A stretch of 64,000 nucleotides of DNA from Leeuwenhoekiella sp. GTDB taxonomy: Bacteria > Bacteroidota > Bacteroidia > Flavobacteriales > Flavobacteriaceae. Positions 1 through 7,253 of the stretch are shown piece by piece. The notes under the pieces were generated by a model. It made no database searches. It saw nothing but the letters and a program-made list of their open reading frames with translations, and was not told the DNA's origin. Every line of letters begins with the position of its first letter. The first letter of the stretch is position 1. Both the position numbers and the translations under genes were made by a program. The stretch covers positions 186,001-250,000 of the forward strand of contig PAPI01000024.1 of assembly GCA_002708845.1 (NCBI GenBank). The letters run 5' to 3'.

Positions 1-1
1 A

Positions 2-793
2 ATTAATGGCTTGCAGTTTAGTGCTCAATTAGGCTTTGAGCAACGCAGTCCCCTTTTTAATACTACAGATCAAACCTTTTTTAAATGGGATTTTGACTAT
101 ACCTCAAACAATCCCCTCGCACCTCAGGATTTTAATACCGCTGCCTTTAATAAGCACAGCCTGGCCAAGTTGAATCTGCAGGCCGTGATTCATTTTGACC
201 AAAAATATATGAGTTACCCAGATGGTAAGTTTAATCTGGAGGAGTCTAAATATCCTACTTTGACGGTAGGTGCAGAGCACGCATTTGCTACAAGCGATAA
301 GCAATACAATTTCACAGAAATTAAGGCTGAACTGCGCCAGGAACTCAGTCTTGGTAATAAAGGAAATTTGGGTTATGCTGTTAGTAGTGGCACCTTTTTT
401 AATGCCGAAGGAATCAGTTTTGTAGATTATCAGCATTTTAACGGCAACCGCACCTATCTCAATTTTAGAGACACGCGTCTTACTGGCTTCAATAATATGC
501 CCTATTACGATTTCAGTACCCGTAATACATTTTTTGAAGCCCACATAGAACATAATTTTAAAGGTTTCATTTTAGGGAAAATTCCCGGGATTCGGGCGCT
601 AAATCTTAATTTGATTGGCGGTGCGCACACGCTTTCCACTTTAGAAAACAAGCCTTACACCGAATTAAATCTAGGTATAGATAACTTAGGCTTTGGAAAA
701 TTCAAATTTTTCAGACTTGATTATGTGCATTCCTTTTTTGGAGACGGAAGTGAACAAGCGGTGGTTTTAGGCTTTAAACTTTCAACCAATTGA
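2..793 (+). CDS. DUF5686-type outer-membrane protein, C-terminal part (5' end outside window)
   Basis: The reading frame is open to the left edge of the window, so only the last ~263 residues are present. The visible part is rich in alternating aromatic/polar beta-strand patterns (FNGNRTYLNF, YYDFSTRNTFFEAHIEHNF) and ends in strands typical of an outer-membrane beta-barrel (LGIDNLGFGKFKFFRLDYVHSFF ... VVLGFKLSTN). This matches the C-terminal barrel of the Bacteroidota DUF5686 / carboxypeptidase-like-regulatory-domain family, usually ~800 residues with an N-terminal CarboxypepD_reg domain. Function is unknown; family members are outer-membrane proteins. The gene ends two bases before the ATG of the downstream DinB-like gene, so the two are probably co-transcribed. 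The family call rests on sequence style; the N-terminal domains cannot be seen. Confidence 0.65.
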   Translation: MNGLQFSAQLGFEQRSPLFNTTDQTFFKWDFDYTSNNPLAPQDFNTAAFNKHSLAKLNLQAVIHFDQKYMSYPDGKFNLEESKYPTLTVGAEHAFATSDKQYNFTEIKAELRQELSLGNKGNLGYAVSSGTFFNAEGISFVDYQHFNGNRTYLNFRDTRLTGFNNMPYYDFSTRNTFFEAHIEHNFKGFILGKIPGIRALNLNLIGGAHTLSTLENKPYTELNLGIDNLGFGKFKFFRLDYVHSFFGDGSEQAVVLGFKLSTN

Positions 794-795
794 TT

Positions 796-1311
796 ATGAA
801 AAAGCATAAACAACCTGAAGTCTGGCTTCGTGGGCCTATCCCTGAAGTTCCACAACTTCTGCAACCTGCGGCACACGCCTTATTGCAAACCTGTGAAGAA
901 TTACCGGTTTGGCTTGAAGACTTTGATGAAAATTTGCTCTGGACCAAACCGGCGGGCAGAGCAAGCATAGGTTTCCACTTGCAGCATTTGATCGGGGTTT
1001 TAGACCGAATGATGACGTATTCAAAGGAAGAAAAGCTAACTGAAGCGCAGTTTAATTATTTAAACCAGGAAGGAACTGAGGTTGAAAATATCACTGTTGC
1101 TGATTTAATTGCAGCTTTTAAGCATAAGGTTGACGAAGCCCTGGCCTACTTTAAAATCCTTGATACTTCAGTTTTACTTGAAAGTCGAAAAGTTGGCAGA
1201 AAAGCCTTACCTTCTACAACATTAGGACTTTTATTTCACGCGGCCGAGCATAGCCAGAGACATTTAGGACAAATTCTGGTTACGGCGAGCTTACTTAAAT
1301 ACGAAGAGTAA
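796..1311 (+). CDS. DinB-family four-helix-bundle protein
   Basis: This 171-residue protein has the DinB/YfiT-like pattern: a first metal-ligand histidine region GFHLQHLIGVLDRM and a C-terminal HAAEHSQRHLGQI helix supplying further histidines. DinB-superfamily proteins bind a divalent metal with three His residues; some are thiol-S-transferases and most are uncharacterised. The ATG at 796 is preferred over an upstream in-frame TTG at 790 because that TTG overlaps the preceding stop codon (791-793) and adds only two residues. It sits directly behind the DUF5686 gene and is probably in one transcript with it. The specific reaction is unknown. Confidence 0.8.
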   Translation: MKKHKQPEVWLRGPIPEVPQLLQPAAHALLQTCEELPVWLEDFDENLLWTKPAGRASIGFHLQHLIGVLDRMMTYSKEEKLTEAQFNYLNQEGTEVENITVADLIAAFKHKVDEALAYFKILDTSVLLESRKVGRKALPSTTLGLLFHAAEHSQRHLGQILVTASLLKYEE

Positions 1312-1367
1312 ATCCAAATCTTCTGTTGCGACGTATATAAGAGACCTCAAATCTTTAAAACAACAAT

Positions 1368-2792
1368 TTGACCTCGAGTTTAAACAATGCTCCAGACCAT
1401 CTGCGGAGTATTTCTGCAAGACAAAAAGAATTTTACGATCAAGGATTAACCCGTGACGTTGATTACCGCATTCGGCATTTAAAAAAATTAAAGAAAGTTC
1501 TTCTCGATCATGAAGATGAAATTTGCAAGGCCTTATATGCTGATTTTAGAAAACCTACTTATGAAACCGAAACAAGTGAGTTTTGGATGGTCGTCCTGGA
1601 ACTTAAAAGGTTTATAAAAAAATGTAAAAGCTGGTCAAAACCTAAACGGGTTAAATCTAGCTTAATTAATTTCCCCTCTACTTCAAAGATCTATTTTGAT
1701 CCTTACGGAACAACGCTCATCATTGCCCCCTGGAACTATCCCTTTCAACTCATAATGTCTCCCTTAATCGCGGCTATTGCTGCCGGTAATACAGCCGTAG
1801 TTAAATCCAGTGAACTTACGCCTGGAACTTCGAAAGTTATACATAAAATACTCTCAACCGTTTTTGAACCGGCTTATGTAAGTGTAGTTCAGGGAGATGC
1901 TCAAGTGTCTGAAAATTTACTCCGGCTTAAATGGGATTATATTTTTTTTACCGGAAGTCCCCGCGTGGGTAAAATCGTGTATGAGGCAGCAGCAAAGCAC
2001 CTCACTCCCGTTACATTAGAACTGGGGGGTAAAAATCCGTGTATTGTCGATGAAACGGCTCCACTTGAACTTAGCGCCAAACGCATTATATGGGGTAAAA
2101 TCGTAAATGCAGGACAAACCTGTATAGCCCCTGATTATCTTTTAGTAAATCAAAATATCAAAGATGATCTTCTGCTTGCCTTAAAAAATGAATTAAATCG
2201 TGCACTAGGAACCAATCCCAGGGAATCTCAAGATTTCGCTCGAATCATTAATAGTTCGAATTTTGAAAGGCTCACAACATTGCTTGAAGGTCAAAATATT
2301 CTTTTTGGTGGTGACAGCGATGCTTCAGAAAACTATATAGCGCCTACAATTCTTGATTTAGGGAGCCTTGACCCTAAAGCTGTTTTAGAAGAACTTCCTA
2401 AGGTCATGCGGGATGAGATTTTCGGTCCCATTTTACCTATACTTTCATACAAAAATGAAGCTGACCTCAAACCCTGGATTGAGAAATACCAAAAACCCTT
2501 AGCGGTTTATTTATTCTCGAAAAATAAGGCTTTTAAAGAATATATTACCAAAAACCTATCTTATGGCGGAGGTGTTATTAATGATGTAATATTGCAGTTC
2601 TTAAACCCAAGATTACCCTTCGGAGGAGTAGGAAACAGTGGTATTGGTGCTTATCACGGTCAGCATTCCTTTGAAGCATTTTCTCATCAAAAAGCGGTAG
2701 TCCATAAAGGGACGTGGCTTGACCTCAGCGTAAGATACGCCCCCTATGCTAAAAAATCAGATGTGATAAAACGCTTCAGGAAATACATCTAG
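1368..2792 (+). CDS. NAD(P)-dependent aldehyde dehydrogenase (class 3-like)
   Basis: The 474-residue protein oxidises aldehydes to acids with NAD(P)+. The general-base Glu218 is in the TLELGGKNP motif and the catalytic Cys252 is in NAGQTC. An APWNYPFQL segment and the C-terminal NSGIGAYHGQHSFEAFSHQKAVV block are typical of the compact, membrane-associated class 3/ALDH3 group that acts on long-chain or aromatic aldehydes. No in-frame ATG exists upstream of conserved sequence: the nearby ATG at 1387 is out of frame. The TTG at 1368 is therefore the likely start. Its stop codon overlaps the stop codon of the convergent response-regulator gene by two bases. The physiological aldehyde is not indicated by the context. 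Confidence 0.9.
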   Translation: MTSSLNNAPDHLRSISARQKEFYDQGLTRDVDYRIRHLKKLKKVLLDHEDEICKALYADFRKPTYETETSEFWMVVLELKRFIKKCKSWSKPKRVKSSLINFPSTSKIYFDPYGTTLIIAPWNYPFQLIMSPLIAAIAAGNTAVVKSSELTPGTSKVIHKILSTVFEPAYVSVVQGDAQVSENLLRLKWDYIFFTGSPRVGKIVYEAAAKHLTPVTLELGGKNPCIVDETAPLELSAKRIIWGKIVNAGQTCIAPDYLLVNQNIKDDLLLALKNELNRALGTNPRESQDFARIINSSNFERLTTLLEGQNILFGGDSDASENYIAPTILDLGSLDPKAVLEELPKVMRDEIFGPILPILSYKNEADLKPWIEKYQKPLAVYLFSKNKAFKEYITKNLSYGGGVINDVILQFLNPRLPFGGVGNSGIGAYHGQHSFEAFSHQKAVVHKGTWLDLSVRYAPYAKKSDVIKRFRKYI

Positions 2793-3436
2793 GTCTCTAC
2801 AATTTTATGTTTAAGCGCATAAAGAACCAGACCAATCCTGCTACGCACTTCGAGCTTTTTAAACAAGGTGTCGCGATAATTATCAATAGTTTTTGGACTG
2901 AGACACATCTCACTGGCAATTTCTTTATAGGTCTTGTCAGAACAGGCTAACTCCATAAATTCGAGTTCACGTTCAGAAAATGAAGCAACGCCATCCTCAT
3001 CATCACGTTTTGAGAAGCCACTTAATAAAGCAGAAGTCACGTTATCTGTATAGAAGTGTCCTTTATTAACTACTTCTTTTAGGGCATTGTGTAGGGTGTC
3101 TGGATGTATATCTTTTAGTAAATAGCCTTTACTGCCGGCTTTAAGCATCTGTATTATGGTTTCCTCATCATCATCCATAGAAAGAGCGATGGTTTTGATA
3201 TCTGGCTTGTGCTCATTTAACCAGCTAATCGTTTCAAAACCATTCATAACGGGCATATTGATATCGAGGAGAATGATATCAGGGTCTCGGGGCGTGGTGC
3301 TTAGCTTATTAATCAGATCGTTGCCATTGCGAGCCATAAAAGCAACATCAAAACCATCAAAACTGTTTATAAGTCCTTGAAGGGATTGCGCAAATAAAAC
3401 ATGATCATCAACTACACCAACTAGATGGTTAGTCAT
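2789..3436 (-). CDS. NarL/LuxR-family response regulator
   Basis: This 215-residue cytoplasmic protein has an N-terminal receiver domain (acidic pair near residue 10, phospho-acceptor Asp58 in LLDINMP, conserved Lys in GYLLKDI). A C-terminal LuxR-type helix-turn-helix follows (FSERELEFMELACSDKTYKEIA ... SPKTIDNYRDTLFKKL). The ATG at 3436 is preferred over an upstream in-frame alternative start because it begins directly at the conserved receiver strand. It lies 74 bp downstream of a HisKA_3-type sensor kinase on the same strand and is its obvious partner. Targets are unknown. The divergent eCIS cluster is the nearest large transcriptional unit, so regulation of that cluster is possible but is only inferred from proximity. 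Confidence 0.9.
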   Translation of the reverse strand: MTNHLVGVVDDHVLFAQSLQGLINSFDGFDVAFMARNGNDLINKLSTTPRDPDIILLDINMPVMNGFETISWLNEHKPDIKTIALSMDDDEETIIQMLKAGSKGYLLKDIHPDTLHNALKEVVNKGHFYTDNVTSALLSGFSKRDDEDGVASFSERELEFMELACSDKTYKEIASEMCLSPKTIDNYRDTLFKKLEVRSRIGLVLYALKHKIVET

Positions 3437-3510
3437 AATTTCAGTTTTTGTTAGTTGTTGGGAATTTTGATTCTTCAAATATAAAACTAAATAATGAAGC
3501 AAAGAGATTT

Positions 3511-4305
3511 CTATTTTTTCAAATAATTGATTCTTAAAGAAGTGCCCTTACTTTTTTGAGATGACAAATCAAAATCGGCATTGATAAGTGCTGCACGGCT
3601 GCGCATATTGATAAGTCCCGAACTTGAGTTTACCTGTTCCATATTAAAGCCTATTCCGTCGTCTTTTACCAAAATATGTAAATGATTACGTGTAAACCGA
3701 AAAAGCACCTGCAAATGAGCAGCTTTTGCGTGCTTGATTACATTAGTTAAAAACTCCTGAATAATTCGAAACAAGATTAAAGCATCATTTTGTGGGGGTT
3801 TCCAGTTATCGCCTTCTACAACTAGCGAAGTCTTTAAAATACCCAGTTTATCGAGCCGATTCAATTCGTACCGCACACTTTCGGCGAGACCTACCTGCGT
3901 GATGACTTCGTTGTTTAGATTTCGCGAAACAGCCCGTATTTCCATTAGACATTTACTTACAAGAGCCCTTATATCATCAAGCGTATTTTCCCGGTCTTCT
4001 TCATTCTTCCTATGCAGCATATTTAGCTCCAGATTAGCGACAGAAAGTAACTGACCAATATTGTCGTGAAGTTCCCAACTCACATTTTTTAAGGTAGCTT
4101 CCTGAATCTCAAGCTGTGTACGGGTTAACTCTTCCTGATAGCGCATTTCAGCCTTATTGCGCTCTGTGATAAATAGTATTTTTCGTTTTTGAAAGATGGA
4201 AAACAATACAATTACCAGAATCAAAAGTAAAAGAAGTACGATAGAGCATACTACAACCAGTAGCTCCATTGTGGGCAACACATCCTGTTCAAAAAAAGGG
4301 TTCAT
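3511..4305 (-). CDS. Sensor histidine kinase, HisKA_3 (LiaS/DegS/NarX) type
   Basis: This is a 264-residue inner-membrane kinase. One transmembrane segment (about residues 13-36, Val/Leu/Ile-rich) is followed by a coiled-coil linker. The HisKA_3 dimerisation domain carries phospho-acceptor His80 in ELHDNIGQLL. The HATPase_c domain has N-box EFLTNVIKHA, G1 box DDGIGF and a SGLINM G2 box. There is no extracytoplasmic sensing domain, so the signal is probably intramembrane or comes from a partner such as the membrane protein encoded just upstream. The ATG at 4305 is preferred; an in-frame TTG at 4326 would add seven residues. It forms a unit with the response regulator downstream. Confidence 0.88.
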   Translation of the reverse strand: MNPFFEQDVLPTMELLVVVCSIVLLLLLILVIVLFSIFQKRKILFITERNKAEMRYQEELTRTQLEIQEATLKNVSWELHDNIGQLLSVANLELNMLHRKNEEDRENTLDDIRALVSKCLMEIRAVSRNLNNEVITQVGLAESVRYELNRLDKLGILKTSLVVEGDNWKPPQNDALILFRIIQEFLTNVIKHAKAAHLQVLFRFTRNHLHILVKDDGIGFNMEQVNSSSGLINMRSRAALINADFDLSSQKSKGTSLRINYLKK

Positions 4306-4347
4306 AGCAGCTTGTGTTAGTTTCAATCTTTCAGTTCTTTAAAACGA

Positions 4348-4998
4348 TTAAGATTCATGTTCCATTCTATGTCGATTGGCCTGTATAAATGCAATTGAAA
4401 AACAACAATATTGAATGCAATTGATTAAAAATAAAGTAACATTTAAGATTACCGGGTTTTCACGATTTATAAAACTCAGAGTCAGGTAAAAGGGTAAATA
4501 GGTGACACAGTACACCAAAATACCAAAGGAAATCCAGAAATACGGCGACTGGGTGATGTGTAGAATGACTTCACGGGTTAGCATTTCCATAAAATAGAAA
4601 CCTACCGAAACGATTAAAAACAGTACCCCAATCGTAAACGAAAGCGTCACATCTTCACCGGTAAAATTATCCAGATAAAAACTCTCAAAAGACCAGAATA
4701 CCACAAAAAAGAAAAAGAATATTTTAAGGATTTTCTTTCGCATTTCAGATTCTAAAAGAGAATGATACCACGCGATAAAAAAGCAAAAATGCAGCAACAC
4801 ATATATGTTATAGAGGGCATAATTGGGCAGCCCAAAAACGGGATATGAAATACCTGCTACAAATTCATTAATTACTACATAAACCAAAAAGTAAAATACA
4901 TACCTTAACTGGTAATTTTTAAATTCCCGGTACTTTACAATTCCGATTATGACTGCTATCAATTCCAGGTATTGTGAATAAGAACCCAACTCTATCAT
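4348..4998 (-). CDS. Uncharacterised polytopic membrane protein linked to a two-component system
   Basis: The 216-residue protein has roughly six predicted membrane helices (for example YVFYFLVYVVINEFVAG, VLFLIVSVGFYFME, LFLINCIQYCCFSIAFI) and short loops. No recognised domain was identified. It lies between a small lipoprotein gene and the sensor kinase on the same strand and ends 42 bp before the kinase start. A role as membrane-embedded sensor or accessory to the kinase, which lacks its own sensor domain, is plausible but inferred. The ATG at 4998 is chosen over a TTG nine bases upstream. Confidence 0.7.
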   Translation of the reverse strand: MIELGSYSQYLELIAVIIGIVKYREFKNYQLRYVFYFLVYVVINEFVAGISYPVFGLPNYALYNIYVLLHFCFFIAWYHSLLESEMRKKILKIFFFFFVVFWSFESFYLDNFTGEDVTLSFTIGVLFLIVSVGFYFMEMLTREVILHITQSPYFWISFGILVYCVTYLPFYLTLSFINRENPVILNVTLFLINCIQYCCFSIAFIQANRHRMEHES

Positions 4999-5083
4999 CG
5001 CTTTCAAAACATTTAATTAACCATATACTTGGGTGATTTCAAAAGTTGTAGGGTAATTATCAGGATTTGCAGTGCTTAATACA

Positions 5084-5578
5084 TTAATATCCCTGATCTG
5101 GAGGTGTACGCGAATGCCCCATATTCAATGGCGGAATCTCCAAATCTGTACTCTGCTGATAATTTGAAAATAAATTAAGACTTCCCTGCTGGGTTTCAAC
5201 GTTACCTGTGGGCACGATAAATAAAGTTGAAAAACCGGCAACTTCCTGATTACTATATGATTTAGGATACGCACCAAAATAAATCCGCAAACCGTCTACC
5301 TGATACCCTTTTTCTTTTGCCTGTGACCGGGCATAAGCAATATAATCTTCCAAATCTTCTATCGACCACCAGCTGGATCGGTTGTCTTTAATACCTAGTT
5401 TTTCTAAGATAATTGCGTGTCGGGTTTCTCCGTACGTACGATCTAACATTTTGGCTTCTTTGATGGGAATAACACCTTTAGGTGGCTTCACAACCTTAGT
5501 ATCCTGTTCTACACAACTAACTGTAGTGCAGATTAAAAAAGCCGCGACAACGACCCATCCTGATTTTAAAAAACTCAT
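5084..5578 (-). CDS. Small lipoprotein of a widespread Flavobacteriia family, function unknown
   Basis: This 164-residue protein has an N-terminal signal peptide ending in a TVSC lipobox (Cys22), so it should be lipidated. The mature part opens with a PPKGVIPIKEAK segment. It then carries an LRIYFGAYP motif, resembling the FYFxxYP motif of a family often seen in Flavobacteriia near LiaS-type kinases and a polytopic membrane protein. That exact neighbourhood is present here, which supports a conserved signalling or envelope-stress module. Function is not known. It is the first gene of the minus-strand unit running to the response regulator and is divergent from the eCIS cluster. Confidence 0.75.
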   Translation of the reverse strand: MSFLKSGWVVVAAFLICTTVSCVEQDTKVVKPPKGVIPIKEAKMLDRTYGETRHAIILEKLGIKDNRSSWWSIEDLEDYIAYARSQAKEKGYQVDGLRIYFGAYPKSYSNQEVAGFSTLFIVPTGNVETQQGSLNLFSNYQQSTDLEIPPLNMGHSRTPPDQGY

Positions 5579-5756
5579 CGATTCTGATTTTTAAATTAAG
5601 AATTCTAAAGTACCGTTTTAAATGGAAGCTATATCCTGTTTTATTAAAATAGGGGGAAATACCCCCACCCCTTTAGGATATACCTCTATGCAAAAAAAGG
5701 GAAATCAGATACTGAATTTCAGGGTTTTACAGCCGTACTGCTTTTACTACTCTGAA

Positions 5757-5764
5757 TACATTTG
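5757..5764 (+). promoter_or_regulatory. Candidate -7 promoter element of the eCIS cluster
   Basis: TACATTTG matches the Bacteroidota -7 consensus TAnnTTTG exactly. It lies 27 bp before the ATG at 5792, so transcription would begin around 5770 and leave a short leader. A clear -33 TTG was not found at the usual distance. The box contains the in-frame TTG at 5762, which argues against that codon being the translation start. Confidence 0.5.
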
Positions 5765-5791
5765 AAGAAGACAAAAAATCATTCTCCAAAA

Positions 5792-6391
5792 ATGCTTTAC
5801 GAGGCCATTGAAATATTACGGGAACAACTGGCAAACTACCTCAATAATACCGGTCTCGGTAGCGATAAGGTAGCTCTTGACTCTATTGCGCACTTTATCG
5901 ATAATCCAAAAAATGATAATGAGGCTCTGGATGATAAGGTCATTATTTCATTACTCAGTCTTCAGGAAGAAACCAGCCTCAAGAATCAGCGTAATATGAG
6001 TTTTCAAAACGGAAGTCCCGTTTATACAAACAATCCGGTAAATGTACATGCCTACATTCTTTTCACCTGCAATCGCAGTGATTATGCATTCTCGTTACGT
6101 TCATTGGCCGCCGTTATCGCATTTTTTCAAGGTAAGAGCATTTTCAATCATAAGAATACCGTGTTCACACGCAATACCCAGGTGATGCGTGATGTAAAGG
6201 AATTCTACTTTACGCTGGACCTCTACACCCCCACTTTTGAAGAGCTTAACTACATCTGGAGTATGCACGGTGGTAAAGCCTACCCCGCCGCACTTTATAA
6301 ACTAAACTTATTAAGTCTTGAACGTGAACACAGCTTATTTGAAGGTGTACCACTTTCTCAGGTAAATAAAGAATATAAACATATCAACTGA
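5792..6391 (+). CDS. eCIS cap / tube-terminator protein, Pvc16-like (DUF4255)
   Basis: The 199-residue protein starts MLYEAIEILREQLANYL, as Pvc16/Afp16 N-terminal (DUF4255) proteins do, and its central region (VNVHAYILFTCNRSDYAFSLRSLAAVIAFFQG) fits that family. In characterised eCIS the Afp16 protein ends the tube and sheath and sets final tail length. An alternative in-frame TTG at 5762 would add ten residues but lies inside a putative -7 promoter box, so the ATG is preferred. Its TGA overlaps the next ATG by one base (ATGA), indicating translational coupling. It is the first gene of the cluster. Confidence 0.88.
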   Translation: MLYEAIEILREQLANYLNNTGLGSDKVALDSIAHFIDNPKNDNEALDDKVIISLLSLQEETSLKNQRNMSFQNGSPVYTNNPVNVHAYILFTCNRSDYAFSLRSLAAVIAFFQGKSIFNHKNTVFTRNTQVMRDVKEFYFTLDLYTPTFEELNYIWSMHGGKAYPAALYKLNLLSLEREHSLFEGVPLSQVNKEYKHIN

Positions 6392-7242
6392 TGATTTCTC
6401 AGGCTACATATAGAATCTTATGCGAAGTACAGGTTTTTCACCGGTATTTTCTGGATGATGGCGAGACGATTTTTGATCAGGATACTGCTTTTAAAACGGC
6501 CCGACTCAAAAAATACGATTGGTCCCAGTTTGCTTTTGCTAGCCCAACATCAGACACCAGACATAAGTTGATGAATCACCGGCTATTTTATAAAAACACC
6601 GCTTTAGGTTTTAAAATTTTTGTTGAGGCCCTCGCACAAAACCCCGATGCAACCATCTACAGACCTGTTATTGATCTGGATGAAGACCTGCAGCTTGACT
6701 TTATGGTGGTGACAACAGATGCTTTATTTGGAAACTATTCTAATCTCGACGAGGTTACCCGTTATCCATTGGTTTTTAGAAATTATAATGACCTACTAGA
6801 TCCTTCTTTACCACTCATCAATACTGCTTCAGAAGCGATTGTAGCATCGGATTATGCGATAAATGAAGACCTTCAAAAGCAAGTTTTTGTAGACTATCAG
6901 AAGGATCGTATAAATCAGGCTACAGCTTTGATATCCTTAAGAATGCGCGGTCAGGGTACGGGTCGTAATCTTATTCTGGTAAACGGTAACCTTCCGCAAG
7001 AATTACCTGTATTCAATATTCGGTTTGAAAACAGAAGGACCATCTGGAATTATTACTCAGGCCGGGATAAAAGCCTTATTCATACTACAGATCCAGACAC
7101 AAAGCCGCTCACTCAAAATGGAATCATAGAGGTTAGCCAGGGCAACACCGATTATCCTGCGGCTTCTCCTGAAAATATAATCTGGGAACGTGACTCCGGT
7201 GGTAACCTGCTAAAAACTTATTCAAAAATTTATATTAACTAA
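6391..7242 (+). CDS. Uncharacterised eCIS protein, candidate cap adaptor
   Basis: This 283-residue soluble protein has no signal peptide or membrane segment. It is rich in beta-type segments (LQLDFMVVTTDALFG, ALISLRMRGQGTGRNLILVNG). I do not recognise a named domain. Genes in this position, between the DUF4255 cap gene and the sheath gene, recur in Bacteroidota eCIS loci. The AlgoCIS particle is known to contain an additional cap-adaptor component, so this is a reasonable candidate for that role. That assignment is inference from gene position only. It is translationally coupled to the cap gene by a one-base overlap and is followed after 11 bp by the sheath gene. Confidence 0.6.
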   Translation: MISQATYRILCEVQVFHRYFLDDGETIFDQDTAFKTARLKKYDWSQFAFASPTSDTRHKLMNHRLFYKNTALGFKIFVEALAQNPDATIYRPVIDLDEDLQLDFMVVTTDALFGNYSNLDEVTRYPLVFRNYNDLLDPSLPLINTASEAIVASDYAINEDLQKQVFVDYQKDRINQATALISLRMRGQGTGRNLILVNGNLPQELPVFNIRFENRRTIWNYYSGRDKSLIHTTDPDTKPLTQNGIIEVSQGNTDYPAASPENIIWERDSGGNLLKTYSKIYIN

Positions 7243-7253
7243 ACACACTAATT

